From Cupriavidus necator N-1 (GTDB lineage: Bacteria; Pseudomonadota; Gammaproteobacteria; Burkholderiales; Burkholderiaceae), in the NCBI RefSeq assembly GCF_000219215.1, contig NC_015723.1:310001-374000 (forward strand): a stretch of 64,000 nucleotides of DNA, read 5' to 3'. The position numbers and the translations under genes are program-made. Positions 55,387-63,891 of this stretch are shown here, in pieces (within the stretch, counting starts at the first letter, position 1; each line of letters opens with the position of its first letter). The notes under the pieces were generated by a model, which was not told the DNA's origin, made no database searches, and worked only from the letters and a program-made list of their open reading frames with translations.

Positions 55387-55911
55387 ATGAAACTTGCAAA
55401 TTTCGCCTTGGCTGCGGCCATATTGTTTTCGGCAGGCACGACGTTTGCCCAGGATGCTGTCAACGACGCGCAGATCGCCTCGATCGTGGTCACAGCAAAT
55501 CAGGTCGATATCGACGCCGGGAAATTGGCAAAAAGGAAGGCATCTGGCAAGGACGTGAAGGCGTTCGCGCAACAGATGATCACGGATCACACCGGTGTCA
55601 ACAAGTCGGCCACCGCCCTGGTAAAGAAGCTGAAGGTGAAGCCAGAGGGCAATCCGACCAGCACAAGCCTCAAGTCGGATGGCGACAAGAATCTCAGCAA
55701 GCTCAAAGGCCTCAAGGGTGCGGAGTTCGATAGCGCCTATATCGACAATGAGGTGACTTATCACCAGGCCGTGATCGACGCGATGGACAAGACGTTGATT
55801 CCCGGCGCCAAGAACGAAGAGCTGAAGGCGTTGCTGGTGAAGGTTCGTCCGGCCTTCGTGGCGCATCTTGAGCATGCCAAGCAAATCCAGGGTTCGCTGG
55901 GCAAGAAGTGA
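55387..55911 (+). CDS. DUF4142 exported protein
   Basis: A 174-residue periplasmic protein: signal peptide MKLANFALAAAILFSAGTTFAQ and one DUF4142 four-helix domain (AQIASIVVTANQVDIDAGKLAKRKASGKDVKAFAQQMITDHTGVNKSA, DSAYIDNEVTYHQAVIDAM). The family is ferritin-like in fold and often stress-linked in proteobacteria. Its last bases overlap the GTG start of the cupredoxin gene, so both are made together. Confidence 0.9.
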   Translation: MKLANFALAAAILFSAGTTFAQDAVNDAQIASIVVTANQVDIDAGKLAKRKASGKDVKAFAQQMITDHTGVNKSATALVKKLKVKPEGNPTSTSLKSDGDKNLSKLKGLKGAEFDSAYIDNEVTYHQAVIDAMDKTLIPGAKNEELKALLVKVRPAFVAHLEHAKQIQGSLGKK

Positions 55912-56288
55912 CAGAGCGCGTGGATCGCACCGGGAGCCGGCATCGGCTTGCTGCCTGGATTCCGCTGCTTATGGTGGCGGGGAGTTGTGCCAGTTGGCCG
56001 GCGCTTGGCCGGCCGGCTACCCATACCGTGCTGATGGACGGTACTGCATACGTACCGCGGACACTCGCCGTACGGCGCGGTGACGTTGTGGTGTGGGTCA
56101 ATAAGGACCCGTTTCCGCATACCGTGACCGCGTCGGGCGGCGGCTTTGATTCCAAGGCCATCGCCCCGGGTAAGTCGTGGACGTACACGGCAAGGAAGAC
56201 CGGCGTGTTCCCGTACACCTGTACCTTGCATCCGACCATGACAGGCACGCTCAGCGTGGGGTCGAATGCAAAGGCCAGTGGCGAATGA
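55908..56288 (+). CDS. small cupredoxin (plastocyanin/amicyanin-like blue copper protein)
   Basis: A 126-residue exported protein. After an N-terminal hydrophobic segment (LAAWIPLLMVAGSCASWPALG) comes one cupredoxin domain with type-1 copper ligands visible: His in FPHTVTA near 70, Cys, His and Met in FPYTCTLHPTMTGTL near 104-112. The start is GTG, overlapping the DUF4142 stop by 4 bases (GTGA). Likely a periplasmic electron carrier or copper-binding protein; partner unknown. Confidence 0.88.
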   Translation: MTERVDRTGSRHRLAAWIPLLMVAGSCASWPALGRPATHTVLMDGTAYVPRTLAVRRGDVVVWVNKDPFPHTVTASGGGFDSKAIAPGKSWTYTARKTGVFPYTCTLHPTMTGTLSVGSNAKASGE

Positions 56289-56310
56289 CGCCAGCCGCGC
56301 GGATGCCCCG

Positions 56311-57867
56311 TCAGGTGATCGCGCCAAGCTGCCAGGGAACGAACTCGTTCTGGCCGTAACCGTGCAATTCGCTCTTTGAGCGCTGTCCCGACGCTGCCGC
56401 CAGCATGAGGCGGAAAATCTCTTCCCCAAGCGCGTCGATCGTCTGCGTGCCGTCGATCACGGTGCCGCAGTTGATGTCGATATCCTCCTGCTGGCGCTGC
56501 CACAAGGCGGTATTGGTGCCGAGCTTCAGGGACGGGGACGGTGCACAGCCATAGGCGGAGCCGCGCCCGGTGGTAAAGCAGATCAGGTTGGCGCCGCCGG
56601 CCACCTGTCCGGTCGCCGAGACCGGATCGTAGCCAGGGGTGTCCATGAAGACCAGGCCAGCCGCCTCCACCGGCTCTGCGTAGCGGTATACGTCGACCAG
56701 GTTGGTGGTGCCGCCCTTGGCCACGGCACCGAGCGATTTCTCCAGGATGGTGGTGAGTCCGCCCGCCTTGTTGCCGGCGGACGGGTTGTTGTCCAGGCTG
56801 GCGTTCATGCGCGCGCAGTAGGCTTCCCACCAGCGGATGCGGTCGAGCAGCTTGTGCCCGACTTCCGGCGAGACGGCACGGCGCGTCAGCAAATGCTCGG
56901 CGCCATAGATCTCCGGCGTCTCCGACAGGATGGCGGTACCCCCGTGCGCCACCAGCCGGTCGACGGCTGCGCCGAGCGCGGGATTGGCGCTGATGCCGGA
57001 ATAGCCGTCGGAGCCGCCGCATTGCAGTCCGACCACCAGGTGGCTGGCATCGACGGGCTCGCGTCGCACCCGGTTGGCGTCGGGCAGCATCGCCTTGATC
57101 TGCTCGATGCCTGCCGCCACCGTACGGGCCGTGCCGCCGGTGGCCTGGATGGTCATGGTTTTCAGCGCGGCGCCGCGCGCCAGTCCCTCGCTGTCGAGCA
57201 GGCCGTCGATCTGGTTGGTTTCGCAGCCCAGCCCGACGATCAGCACGGCGGCAAAGTTGGGGTGGCGCGCATAGCCCGCCAACGTGCGTCGCAGCAGCGC
57301 CAGGCCTTCGCCTTCGCCATCCACCGCGCAGCCTTGCCCGTGCGTCAGCGCCACCACGCCATCCACGTTCGGGTAGTCTGCCAGCGCCTGCGGATTGAGC
57401 TCGCGCCGGAAATGCTCGGCGATGGCGCGTGCCGCGGTGGCAGAGCAATTGACGGAGGTAAGGATGCCGATGTAGTTGCGCGTGCCGACCCGCCCATCGG
57501 CGCGGACGATGCCCATGAACTGCGCGCGCTGCGGCGCCACGGCGGCAGGGCGCGTCGCGGTACCAAACGCGTAGTCGCGCTCGAACGCGCCGATGGCCAG
57601 GTTATGAGTGTGGACGTGCTCGCCTGGCGCGACCGGGCGCGTGGCGAAGCCGATGACCTGTCCGTAGCGGCGCACCGGCGCGCCGGCCTCGAGTGCGCGC
57701 ACTGCCAGCTTGTGTCCTGCGGGCACCAGGCCGCGCACCACCAGGCCTGCGCCGAGGCGCGCGCCTGCCACCAGTTGCGCACGCGCGATGACGACATCGT
57801 CATCCGGATGCAGCCGTATGACGAGTTCGGCCGCGGTTGCTGCTTCCTGTTCCAGGACGACGCTCAT
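56311..57867 (-). CDS. UxaA/GarD family sugar-acid dehydratase
   Basis: A 518-residue hydro-lyase with an N-terminal SAF domain (IRLHPDDDVVIARAQLVAGARLG, VRRYGQVIGFATRPVAPGEHVHTHNL) and a C-terminal UxaA domain (GTRNYIGILTSVNCSATAA, YPNVDGVVALTHGQGCA, VVGLQCGGSDGYSGISANPALG, ICFTTGRGSAYGCAPSPSLKL). Length matches galactarate or altronate dehydratases, which remove water from aldonates or aldarates to give 2-keto-3-deoxy acids. ATG at 57867 overlaps the aldehyde dehydrogenase stop by 4 bases. Substrate is probably a hexarate or pentonate, given the KGSA dehydrogenase and AraD1 in the operon. Confidence 0.85.
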   Translation of the reverse strand: MSVVLEQEAATAAELVIRLHPDDDVVIARAQLVAGARLGAGLVVRGLVPAGHKLAVRALEAGAPVRRYGQVIGFATRPVAPGEHVHTHNLAIGAFERDYAFGTATRPAAVAPQRAQFMGIVRADGRVGTRNYIGILTSVNCSATAARAIAEHFRRELNPQALADYPNVDGVVALTHGQGCAVDGEGEGLALLRRTLAGYARHPNFAAVLIVGLGCETNQIDGLLDSEGLARGAALKTMTIQATGGTARTVAAGIEQIKAMLPDANRVRREPVDASHLVVGLQCGGSDGYSGISANPALGAAVDRLVAHGGTAILSETPEIYGAEHLLTRRAVSPEVGHKLLDRIRWWEAYCARMNASLDNNPSAGNKAGGLTTILEKSLGAVAKGGTTNLVDVYRYAEPVEAAGLVFMDTPGYDPVSATGQVAGGANLICFTTGRGSAYGCAPSPSLKLGTNTALWQRQQEDIDINCGTVIDGTQTIDALGEEIFRLMLAAASGQRSKSELHGYGQNEFVPWQLGAIT

Positions 57868-59468
57868 GCTGCGGCCTCCAGATCGTGCGCGCCTTGCACC
57901 GCGGCGCGTGTCGGCACGCCGTCGACCAGGCGCGGCAGCTGCCACGGGTTACGGTCGCGCAAGGCCGGTGGGAGCACGGAATCGGGATAGTTCTGGTAGC
58001 ACACCGGGCGCAGGAAGCGCTCGATGGCAGCGCTGCCGACGGAGGTGCCGCGCGCATCGGTGGTAGCCGGGTAGGGGCCGCCGTGGACGATGGCGTCGCT
58101 GACTTCCACGCCGGTCGGGTAACCGTTGAAGAGCAAACGGCCGACCTTGCTTTCCAATAGCACGATCAGCGCGGCGTGGTGATGGAGGTCACCGTCATCG
58201 GCCATCAGCGTGGCCGTAAGCTGGCCGCGCATCCGTTCGGCAAAGGCCAGGAAGTCATCTTCGGAATCCAGCGCGACGATCACCGTCGACGGGCCGAATA
58301 CCTCCTCCTCCAGCGGACGATTTTCCGCAAACAGCACGCTGCGATCGGCCTTCAGCAGATGCCCGCCGATGCGGCCGTCCGCTTGCTTTGACACCAGAAC
58401 TTCCACGCCGGGGACTTCGCGCAAGCCGGCCAGCCCGCGCTGGAAATTGTCCCGGATGCCGGCGCCCAGCATGGGCTGCGGCTCGGCCAGCGCCAGTGCC
58501 GTGCCGAGTTCGGCGAGGAACGCATCGAATGCCGGTGAGCGGATGCCAAGCACCACCCCCGGGTTGGTGCAGAGCTGGCCGCAGCCGAAGGTGACCGAGG
58601 CTGCCAGTTCGCGCGCAATCTGCGCGCCGCGAGCGGACAGTGCCGAGGGCATCAGGAACACCGGGTTCACGCTCGACATCTCCGCAAACACCGGAATCGG
58701 ATCCGGCCTCGATTGCGCCAGATCGAACAACGCCCGGCCCGCAGCCAGTGACCCGGTAAAGCCTACGGCCTTGATGTGCGGCGCCCGTACCAGTGCCGCG
58801 CCGGCGGCTGCGGTGCCGAACACCATGTTGAAGACGCCCGCCGGCGCACCGCTGCGCGCGATCGCGCGTTCGATTGCATTGGCCACGTATGCAGACGTGA
58901 CCATGTGGCCCGGATGCGCCTTCACCACCACCGGGCAGCCCGCTGCCAGCGCCGAAGCCGTGTCGCCGCCGGCCACCGAGAATGCGAGTGGGAAATTGCC
59001 GGCGCCGAAGACCGCCACCGGACCCACGCCGACGCGGTACTGCCGCAGGTCGGGCCGCGGCAGCGGCTGGCGCGCAGGCTGCGCGCGGTCGATGCGGACA
59101 TCGAGGAAGTCACCGCGCCGTACCGTGGCCGCGAACATGCGCAGCTGATTGCTGGTGCGCTTGCGCTCGCCTTCCAGCCGCGCCGGCGGCAGGGCGGTCT
59201 CGCGGCTGGCCGCCGCGATGAACGCCTGGTCCAGCGCATCGATTTCATCGGCGATGGTTTCCAGCAGCGCGGCGCGTTCGGCCGGGCTGCTGGCGCGGAA
59301 TGCGGGGAAGGCCTGGTGCGCGGCCAGCGCGGCTGCTGCAACTTCGGCTCCGGTGGCTTCGTGGAAGCTGACCGGGTATCGCTCGCCGGTCACGGCGTCA
59401 ATGCTGTACAGCGGGGTGCCGGCGGCACGGCGTTCGCCGCCGATGTAGTGAAGTCCGAGGATGGTCAT
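57864..59468 (-). CDS. 2,5-dioxovalerate (alpha-ketoglutarate semialdehyde) dehydrogenase
   Basis: A 534-residue aldehyde dehydrogenase of the KGSADH type that oxidises 2-oxoglutarate semialdehyde to 2-oxoglutarate with NAD(P)+. Distinctive marks are VAVFGAGNFPLAFSVAGGDTASALAAGCPVVVKAHPGH near 150, VGFTGSLAAGRALFDLA near 225, catalytic Cys in VTFGCGQLCTNPGVV near 305, and EEEVFGPSTVIVAL. It is the last enzyme of several sugar-acid pathways, which fits the UxaA-type dehydratase and AraD1 encoded with it. 35 bases after the MFS gene. Confidence 0.92.
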   Translation of the reverse strand: MTILGLHYIGGERRAAGTPLYSIDAVTGERYPVSFHEATGAEVAAAALAAHQAFPAFRASSPAERAALLETIADEIDALDQAFIAAASRETALPPARLEGERKRTSNQLRMFAATVRRGDFLDVRIDRAQPARQPLPRPDLRQYRVGVGPVAVFGAGNFPLAFSVAGGDTASALAAGCPVVVKAHPGHMVTSAYVANAIERAIARSGAPAGVFNMVFGTAAAGAALVRAPHIKAVGFTGSLAAGRALFDLAQSRPDPIPVFAEMSSVNPVFLMPSALSARGAQIARELAASVTFGCGQLCTNPGVVLGIRSPAFDAFLAELGTALALAEPQPMLGAGIRDNFQRGLAGLREVPGVEVLVSKQADGRIGGHLLKADRSVLFAENRPLEEEVFGPSTVIVALDSEDDFLAFAERMRGQLTATLMADDGDLHHHAALIVLLESKVGRLLFNGYPTGVEVSDAIVHGGPYPATTDARGTSVGSAAIERFLRPVCYQNYPDSVLPPALRDRNPWQLPRLVDGVPTRAAVQGAHDLEAAA

Positions 59469-59503
59469 GTCAGGTGTTTGGATACAGGGAATACGGGACG
59501 CGG

Positions 59504-60835
59504 TCAGGCCGCCTCGGAGGAACCAAGCCGCAACGTCGAAGCGCGGCGGGCCCGTGCGCCGATGCTCATCAGCAGCAGCACGCCGACCACGCCTGCGATG
59601 GCCAGGGCCAGCATGCCCGCTTGCTGGCTATGGAATGCGGATTCGACCGCGGTCTTCAGCGTCGGCGCGATAAAGCCACCGAGATTGCCCAGCGCCCCGA
59701 TCAGGGCGATGCCGCTGGCCGCAGCGGTGCCACTCAGGTACGCGGTGGGCAGCGTCCAGAACAGCGGCTGGACCACGACAAAGCCGACGGTAGCCAGGCA
59801 GAACGCCATCAGCACGGGCACCAGTTCGTGCCCCAGCGTCGACAGTGCGATGCCGGTGGCCGCCATCGCGAGCATGGCCATGGCGAATTCCCGTTGCTTG
59901 CCCCTGGCATCCGCGATGCCGGTGATCAGGCGCAGGGAAACCAGCGCGCACAGCCACGGAATCGCGGTGAGCAGGCCGACCTTGGCACCAATCGCCGTGC
60001 CGGTCAGCTCGGAAATACGCGTCGGCAGGTAGAAGATGACGCCGTAGACGCTGACCTGGATGGCGAAGTAGATGGCGACGAAACGCAGCACTTGCCAGTT
60101 GCCCAGCGCGCTCAGTGCGGTTGCCGGGCCATGCGCGGTCTTCTGGTTGTCTTCCGCGGTGATAGCGGCTTCGAGCGAAGTCTTCTCGTCGGCGTTCAGC
60201 CACTTGGCATCGCGCGGCTTGCTGACTAGGTAGAAGAAGGCGATCACGCCCACCACCGACGCCGCCAGGCCTTCGATGATGAACATCCATTGCCAGTTGC
60301 GCAGGCCCAGCTGGCCACCCATCACATCGAGCAGCAGCCCCGAGACCGGCCCGCCCAGCACCAGTGCCACCGGCAAGCCGAAGTAGTAGACGCCGAGCGC
60401 CTTGCCGCGCTGGCTGGCCGGGAACCAGTAGGTCGAGTACAGGATCACGCCCGGCGAGAAGCCCGCTTCGGCGACGCCAAGGATAAAGCGCAGCACGTAG
60501 AACGAGGTCTCGTCATGCGCGAACATCATGGCCGCCGAGGCCAGCCCCCAGGTGACCATGATGCGGCTGAGCCAGACCCTGGCGCCGACCCGGTGCAGGA
60601 TCAGGTTGCTGGGGATTTCGAAGACGGCATAGCCGATGAAGAAAATGCCGGCGCCAAGCGCATAGGCCGCGTTGCCGATATTGGAATCGACCATCAGGGC
60701 TTGCTTGACGAAGCCGACGTTGGAGCGGTCGAGCATTGACAGCGCGAACATCAGTGCAAGGAAAGGCGCGAGGCGCAGGCGGGCCTTGCTTACCGCGCTT
60801 GCGAGCGGATCGCGGTTGGCAGCTTGAGTCTGCAT
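59504..60835 (-). CDS. MFS transporter, anion:cation symporter family (sugar-acid type)
   Basis: A 443-residue inner-membrane carrier with 12 transmembrane segments. Family marks of the GudP/phthalate group are ALSMLDRSNVGFVKQAL near 30, FFIGYAVFEIPSNLILHRVGARVWLSRIMVTWG near 65-95, and FILGVAEAGFSPGVILYSTYWFP near 115. Sits between araD1-type and aldehyde dehydrogenase genes, so it probably imports the aldarate or aldonate degraded by the operon. Confidence 0.9.
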   Translation of the reverse strand: MQTQAANRDPLASAVSKARLRLAPFLALMFALSMLDRSNVGFVKQALMVDSNIGNAAYALGAGIFFIGYAVFEIPSNLILHRVGARVWLSRIMVTWGLASAAMMFAHDETSFYVLRFILGVAEAGFSPGVILYSTYWFPASQRGKALGVYYFGLPVALVLGGPVSGLLLDVMGGQLGLRNWQWMFIIEGLAASVVGVIAFFYLVSKPRDAKWLNADEKTSLEAAITAEDNQKTAHGPATALSALGNWQVLRFVAIYFAIQVSVYGVIFYLPTRISELTGTAIGAKVGLLTAIPWLCALVSLRLITGIADARGKQREFAMAMLAMAATGIALSTLGHELVPVLMAFCLATVGFVVVQPLFWTLPTAYLSGTAAASGIALIGALGNLGGFIAPTLKTAVESAFHSQQAGMLALAIAGVVGVLLLMSIGARARRASTLRLGSSEAA

Positions 60836-60968
60836 GGGTTTGTCTCCGGTACGAAGCCGCGCGTCGCGGCCTCATGTCATGGATTGCGGCATCCCCGTCT
60901 TTTGCTTGCGCGAGGGTTGCTGCGGTGTTCAGGGCGGGGCGCCGTGGCGCCCGTTCAGAAATCGCCGT

Positions 60969-62168
60969 TCAGAAAGTGGTGTGGCCACGTGCGGCCAGGT
61001 TGGCCATCAGGGCGCGTACGCCGAACGTCCACGGAGCGATACGGTCGCTGCGGCCCACGCGGTTGACCAGGCTGCCGAGCTGGCGGCTGGAGATGGTGAC
61101 AAGATCACCACCCTTGTGGGTGAAGCCGCCGCCCGCGGTGTCGCGGTCTTCCACCGGCGCGAACAGCGTGCCGAGGAACAGCATGGCGCCATCGGGATAC
61201 TGGTGGGTCGCCCCCATTGCCTGCTCGGCCAGCTCCAGCGGGTCGCGCGTGATCTGGTCCATCGAGCTGGTGCCGGACAACACGAAGCCGTCCAGGCCAT
61301 CGACACGCAGATCCACCGTCGCCCGCCGCACGTCGTCGAGCGAGAAACTCTGGTCGAACAGGCGCAGGAACGGACCGATCGCGCAGGAGCCGTTATTGTC
61401 CTTGGCCTTGCCCAGCAGCAACGCACTGCGGCCCTCGAAGTCGCGCAGGTTGACGTCATTACCCAGCGTGGCGCCGAGCACATCACCGCGGCTGTTGATG
61501 GCCAGCACGATCTCGGGTTCCGGATTGTTCCATGCCGAGCCGGGATGCAGTCCGATTTCCGTACCGGTGCCAAGCGCGGAAAGCAGCGGTGCCTTGGTGA
61601 AGATCTCGGCGTCCGGGCCGATGCCCACCTCAAGGTATTGCGACCACATGCCATGCTCGATCAGCAAGGCCTTGAGTTCGCCCGCCTCGCGGGAACCCGG
61701 CCGGATCCGGGACAGGCGCTCGCCCACCAGCGCCTGGATCCGGTTGCGGACCTCGGCGGCGCCTTGCGGGTCGCCCTTGGTCTGCTCTTCGATGACACGC
61801 TCGACCAGGCTGCCGGCAAAGGTCACGCCTGCCGCCTTGATCACCTGCAGGTCGCATGGCGCCAGCAGGCGGGCCACGCCGTTGCTGCCGTGCGGATCGG
61901 CCGTGTTGGCCAGCAGGTCGTCCAGCTTGCCGATCCAGCGCCCGGGCGCATTGTGCACCACCGTGAGCGGGTCGTCCTGTTCGAGCAGGGTGCTCATGGT
62001 CGGGGCGACATCGGAAATGTCGAATACACCATCCGGCCGCAAGACCACGACAGCCGGGCCGGCCGGAACGCCGTCACCGGCCGGGATCCATGCGCGGCCG
62101 ACCAGCGTCCCCGCCAGCCCGTCGGCAGGAAGCGTTTGCGTAGCGCTGAGCGTGAGCGGCAATGCCAT
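60969..62168 (-). CDS. AraD1-type fumarylacetoacetate hydrolase superfamily dehydratase
   Basis: A 399-residue protein of the FAH superfamily (AraD1 group, where characterised members are L-2-keto-3-deoxyarabonate dehydratases giving alpha-ketoglutarate semialdehyde). Metal-ligand block is AWNNPEPEIVLAINSRGDVLGATLGNDVNLRDFEGRSALLLGKAKDNNGSCAIGPFLR near 215-270, with Glu-x-Glu. GLDGFVLSGTSSMDQITRDP and LFLGTLFAPVEDRD follow. First gene of the operon. Its product feeds the KGSA dehydrogenase two genes on. Confidence 0.88.
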   Translation of the reverse strand: MALPLTLSATQTLPADGLAGTLVGRAWIPAGDGVPAGPAVVVLRPDGVFDISDVAPTMSTLLEQDDPLTVVHNAPGRWIGKLDDLLANTADPHGSNGVARLLAPCDLQVIKAAGVTFAGSLVERVIEEQTKGDPQGAAEVRNRIQALVGERLSRIRPGSREAGELKALLIEHGMWSQYLEVGIGPDAEIFTKAPLLSALGTGTEIGLHPGSAWNNPEPEIVLAINSRGDVLGATLGNDVNLRDFEGRSALLLGKAKDNNGSCAIGPFLRLFDQSFSLDDVRRATVDLRVDGLDGFVLSGTSSMDQITRDPLELAEQAMGATHQYPDGAMLFLGTLFAPVEDRDTAGGGFTHKGGDLVTISSRQLGSLVNRVGRSDRIAPWTFGVRALMANLAARGHTTF

Positions 62169-62255
62169 CGATTGTCTCCACTGATGTTGTTGTCATGAGC
62201 GCCGCGACCACCGCAGCGTTGGGTGGAACTCTACGTGGCAGTCCGATAAACATCC

Positions 62256-62280
62256 AATCGATTATTGGGTAGAATCGATT
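62256..62280. promoter_or_regulatory. direct repeat of palindromic AATCGATT between divergent genes
   Basis: AATCGATT at 62256-62263 and again at 62273-62280, 17 bases apart, 39 bases before the LysR start and 88 bases before the AraD1-type start. A likely LysR binding region for the sugar-acid operon. Confidence 0.45.
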
Positions 62281-62318
62281 CCGTTTAGTTATTGATTCAG
62301 CCGGGTTTACCCCCCTTC

Positions 62319-63257
62319 ATGGCCAGACAAACTGCTTCCGCCCCTTCCGCCGTGCTAGCCAAGCTGCGCTTCCGGCACCTGCAGCTGCTGGATGTGCTGG
62401 GACGCAGCCGCAACCTGCGCATCGCGGCCGAGCAGCTGCATATCACCCAGCCGGCTGCCACGAAGATACTGAGCGACATTGAAGACACTCTGCAGGCCAG
62501 GTTGTTCGATCGCTTGCCAAGGGATATGCGCCCGACCGAATTGGGCGAGTTCGCGCTGCGCTACGCATCGACGGCGCTGGCCGAACTCGGCAAGTTTGTG
62601 AGCGAACTGGAAGCGCTGCGGGCCGGCGGGCACGGCCACCTCACGGTTGGCGCGATTTCGGCGTCGGCCGCGCAGGTGGTGACCACGGCGATCCGCGAGA
62701 TCCTGCAGCAGCGCCCGCGGCTGGTCGTCAAGCTGATCGAGCAGAGCAGTGACCAGCTCGCCGTCTGGCTGGAAGACCGGAAGCTGGACATCATGGTCGG
62801 GCGCCTGACCGAGCCACGGCACCAGGCGATCTTCGATTTCGAGGCACTGTCGCCAGAGCCGGTATGGGTCGTCTGCCGGCCGGGACATCCCTTGCTGGAC
62901 AGGCCCAGGCTGGAAATTGCCGACATCGGCGCATGGCCGTGGATCCTTTACCCGCAGCTCACCGCCATCCGGCAACTGTTCGATGAAACCATTGCGGCAG
63001 CAGGCATCCAGGGCCTGGTCGGCATGGTGGAAACACCGTCAATCTTTTCCACGCTGGAACTGCTGCAGGCGACGGATATGCTTTCGCTGCAGCCGCGCGC
63101 CGTGGTCGAGCGCTTCGTCGCGGAACGCATGCTGTCACACGTGCCGGTGCCCATCCGGCGCGCCATGTCGAGCTACGGCATTGTCACCCGCAAGAATGAG
63201 CTGCCGTCGGAGGCCATGTTGCAGTTCATGGCGGCGCTACGGGCGGCGGCCCGGTGA
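62319..63257 (+). CDS. LysR family regulator (GbpR-like)
   Basis: A 312-residue regulator: winged helix FRHLQLLDVLGRSRNLRIAAEQLHITQPAATKILSDIEDTLQARLFDR and effector domain (GGHGHLTVGAISASAAQVVTTAIREIL, ILYPQLTAIRQLFDETIAAAGIQG). It resembles GbpR, the galactose/arabinose regulator, in the HTH. ATG at 62319 is used; an upstream in-frame TTG lacks a ribosome site. Divergent from the AraD1-MFS-KGSADH-UxaA operon, its presumed target. Confidence 0.9.
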   Translation: MARQTASAPSAVLAKLRFRHLQLLDVLGRSRNLRIAAEQLHITQPAATKILSDIEDTLQARLFDRLPRDMRPTELGEFALRYASTALAELGKFVSELEALRAGGHGHLTVGAISASAAQVVTTAIREILQQRPRLVVKLIEQSSDQLAVWLEDRKLDIMVGRLTEPRHQAIFDFEALSPEPVWVVCRPGHPLLDRPRLEIADIGAWPWILYPQLTAIRQLFDETIAAAGIQGLVGMVETPSIFSTLELLQATDMLSLQPRAVVERFVAERMLSHVPVPIRRAMSSYGIVTRKNELPSEAMLQFMAALRAAAR

Positions 63258-63866
63258 GACGGCACGGGGATCGGAGATAGCAGGCGGGTCCGATGAGCTG
63301 GCCGGTTCGCCGTCCCCGGCAGATGGCTTGCGTTGATCCGGCGCCGCCGGTTTCCTTCCGGTCACCATGGACAGGATCAGGTTCTCCCTGTGCAGCCGGC
63401 TCATCAGAATCGCGGCGACAACATGCACGCTCACCAGCGCCAACAGCGCGTCGGCGAGGATGCCATGGAGCTCCTTGGGCCAGTCTTCGCCCCAGAACAT
63501 GTCCAGTCTCGACATCCAGCCGGTGGCGGCAAGTGAAAGGATGAGGATCCACAGCACGAGCATCATCAGCGCGCCAAGCGGATTATGGCCAAGGTGGCGG
63601 GGCGGACGCCCGGCAATGGCGGCCTTGACATAGGCAACCACGCCGCCGCGGCCGGGAAGCCATTCGCGGATATTCCCGGCACCGTTGCCCACCATGCTCC
63701 ACGCTACGCGGACCAACACCAGGCACGCGGCCGCGTAGCCAAGGTTGCGGTGCAGCGGCCCGCCGGAATCCTCGTACAGGTCCCAGAGCACCAGTGCCGC
63801 CACGGCCCAGTGCGTGAAACGGACAATGGGATCCCAGATCTGGACAGACTGGCGCGAAGGCTTCAT
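63237..63866 (-). CDS. cytochrome b561 family protein
   Basis: A 209-residue inner-membrane dihaem protein with four transmembrane segments. Haem ligand candidates are His in PIVRFTHWAVAALVLWDLYE, His in PLHRNLGYAAACLVLVRVAW, and two in KELHGILADALLALVSVHVVAAILMS. The C-terminus is a Pro/Ser-rich tail. The 3' end overlaps the LysR gene tail by 21 bases on the opposite strand. The following PepSY protein suggests a membrane electron-transfer pair, common in Cupriavidus. Confidence 0.88.
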   Translation of the reverse strand: MKPSRQSVQIWDPIVRFTHWAVAALVLWDLYEDSGGPLHRNLGYAAACLVLVRVAWSMVGNGAGNIREWLPGRGGVVAYVKAAIAGRPPRHLGHNPLGALMMLVLWILILSLAATGWMSRLDMFWGEDWPKELHGILADALLALVSVHVVAAILMSRLHRENLILSMVTGRKPAAPDQRKPSAGDGEPASSSDPPAISDPRAVSPGRRP

Positions 63867-63891
63867 GGCGCGGCGGCAGGGAGGTGCGGTG

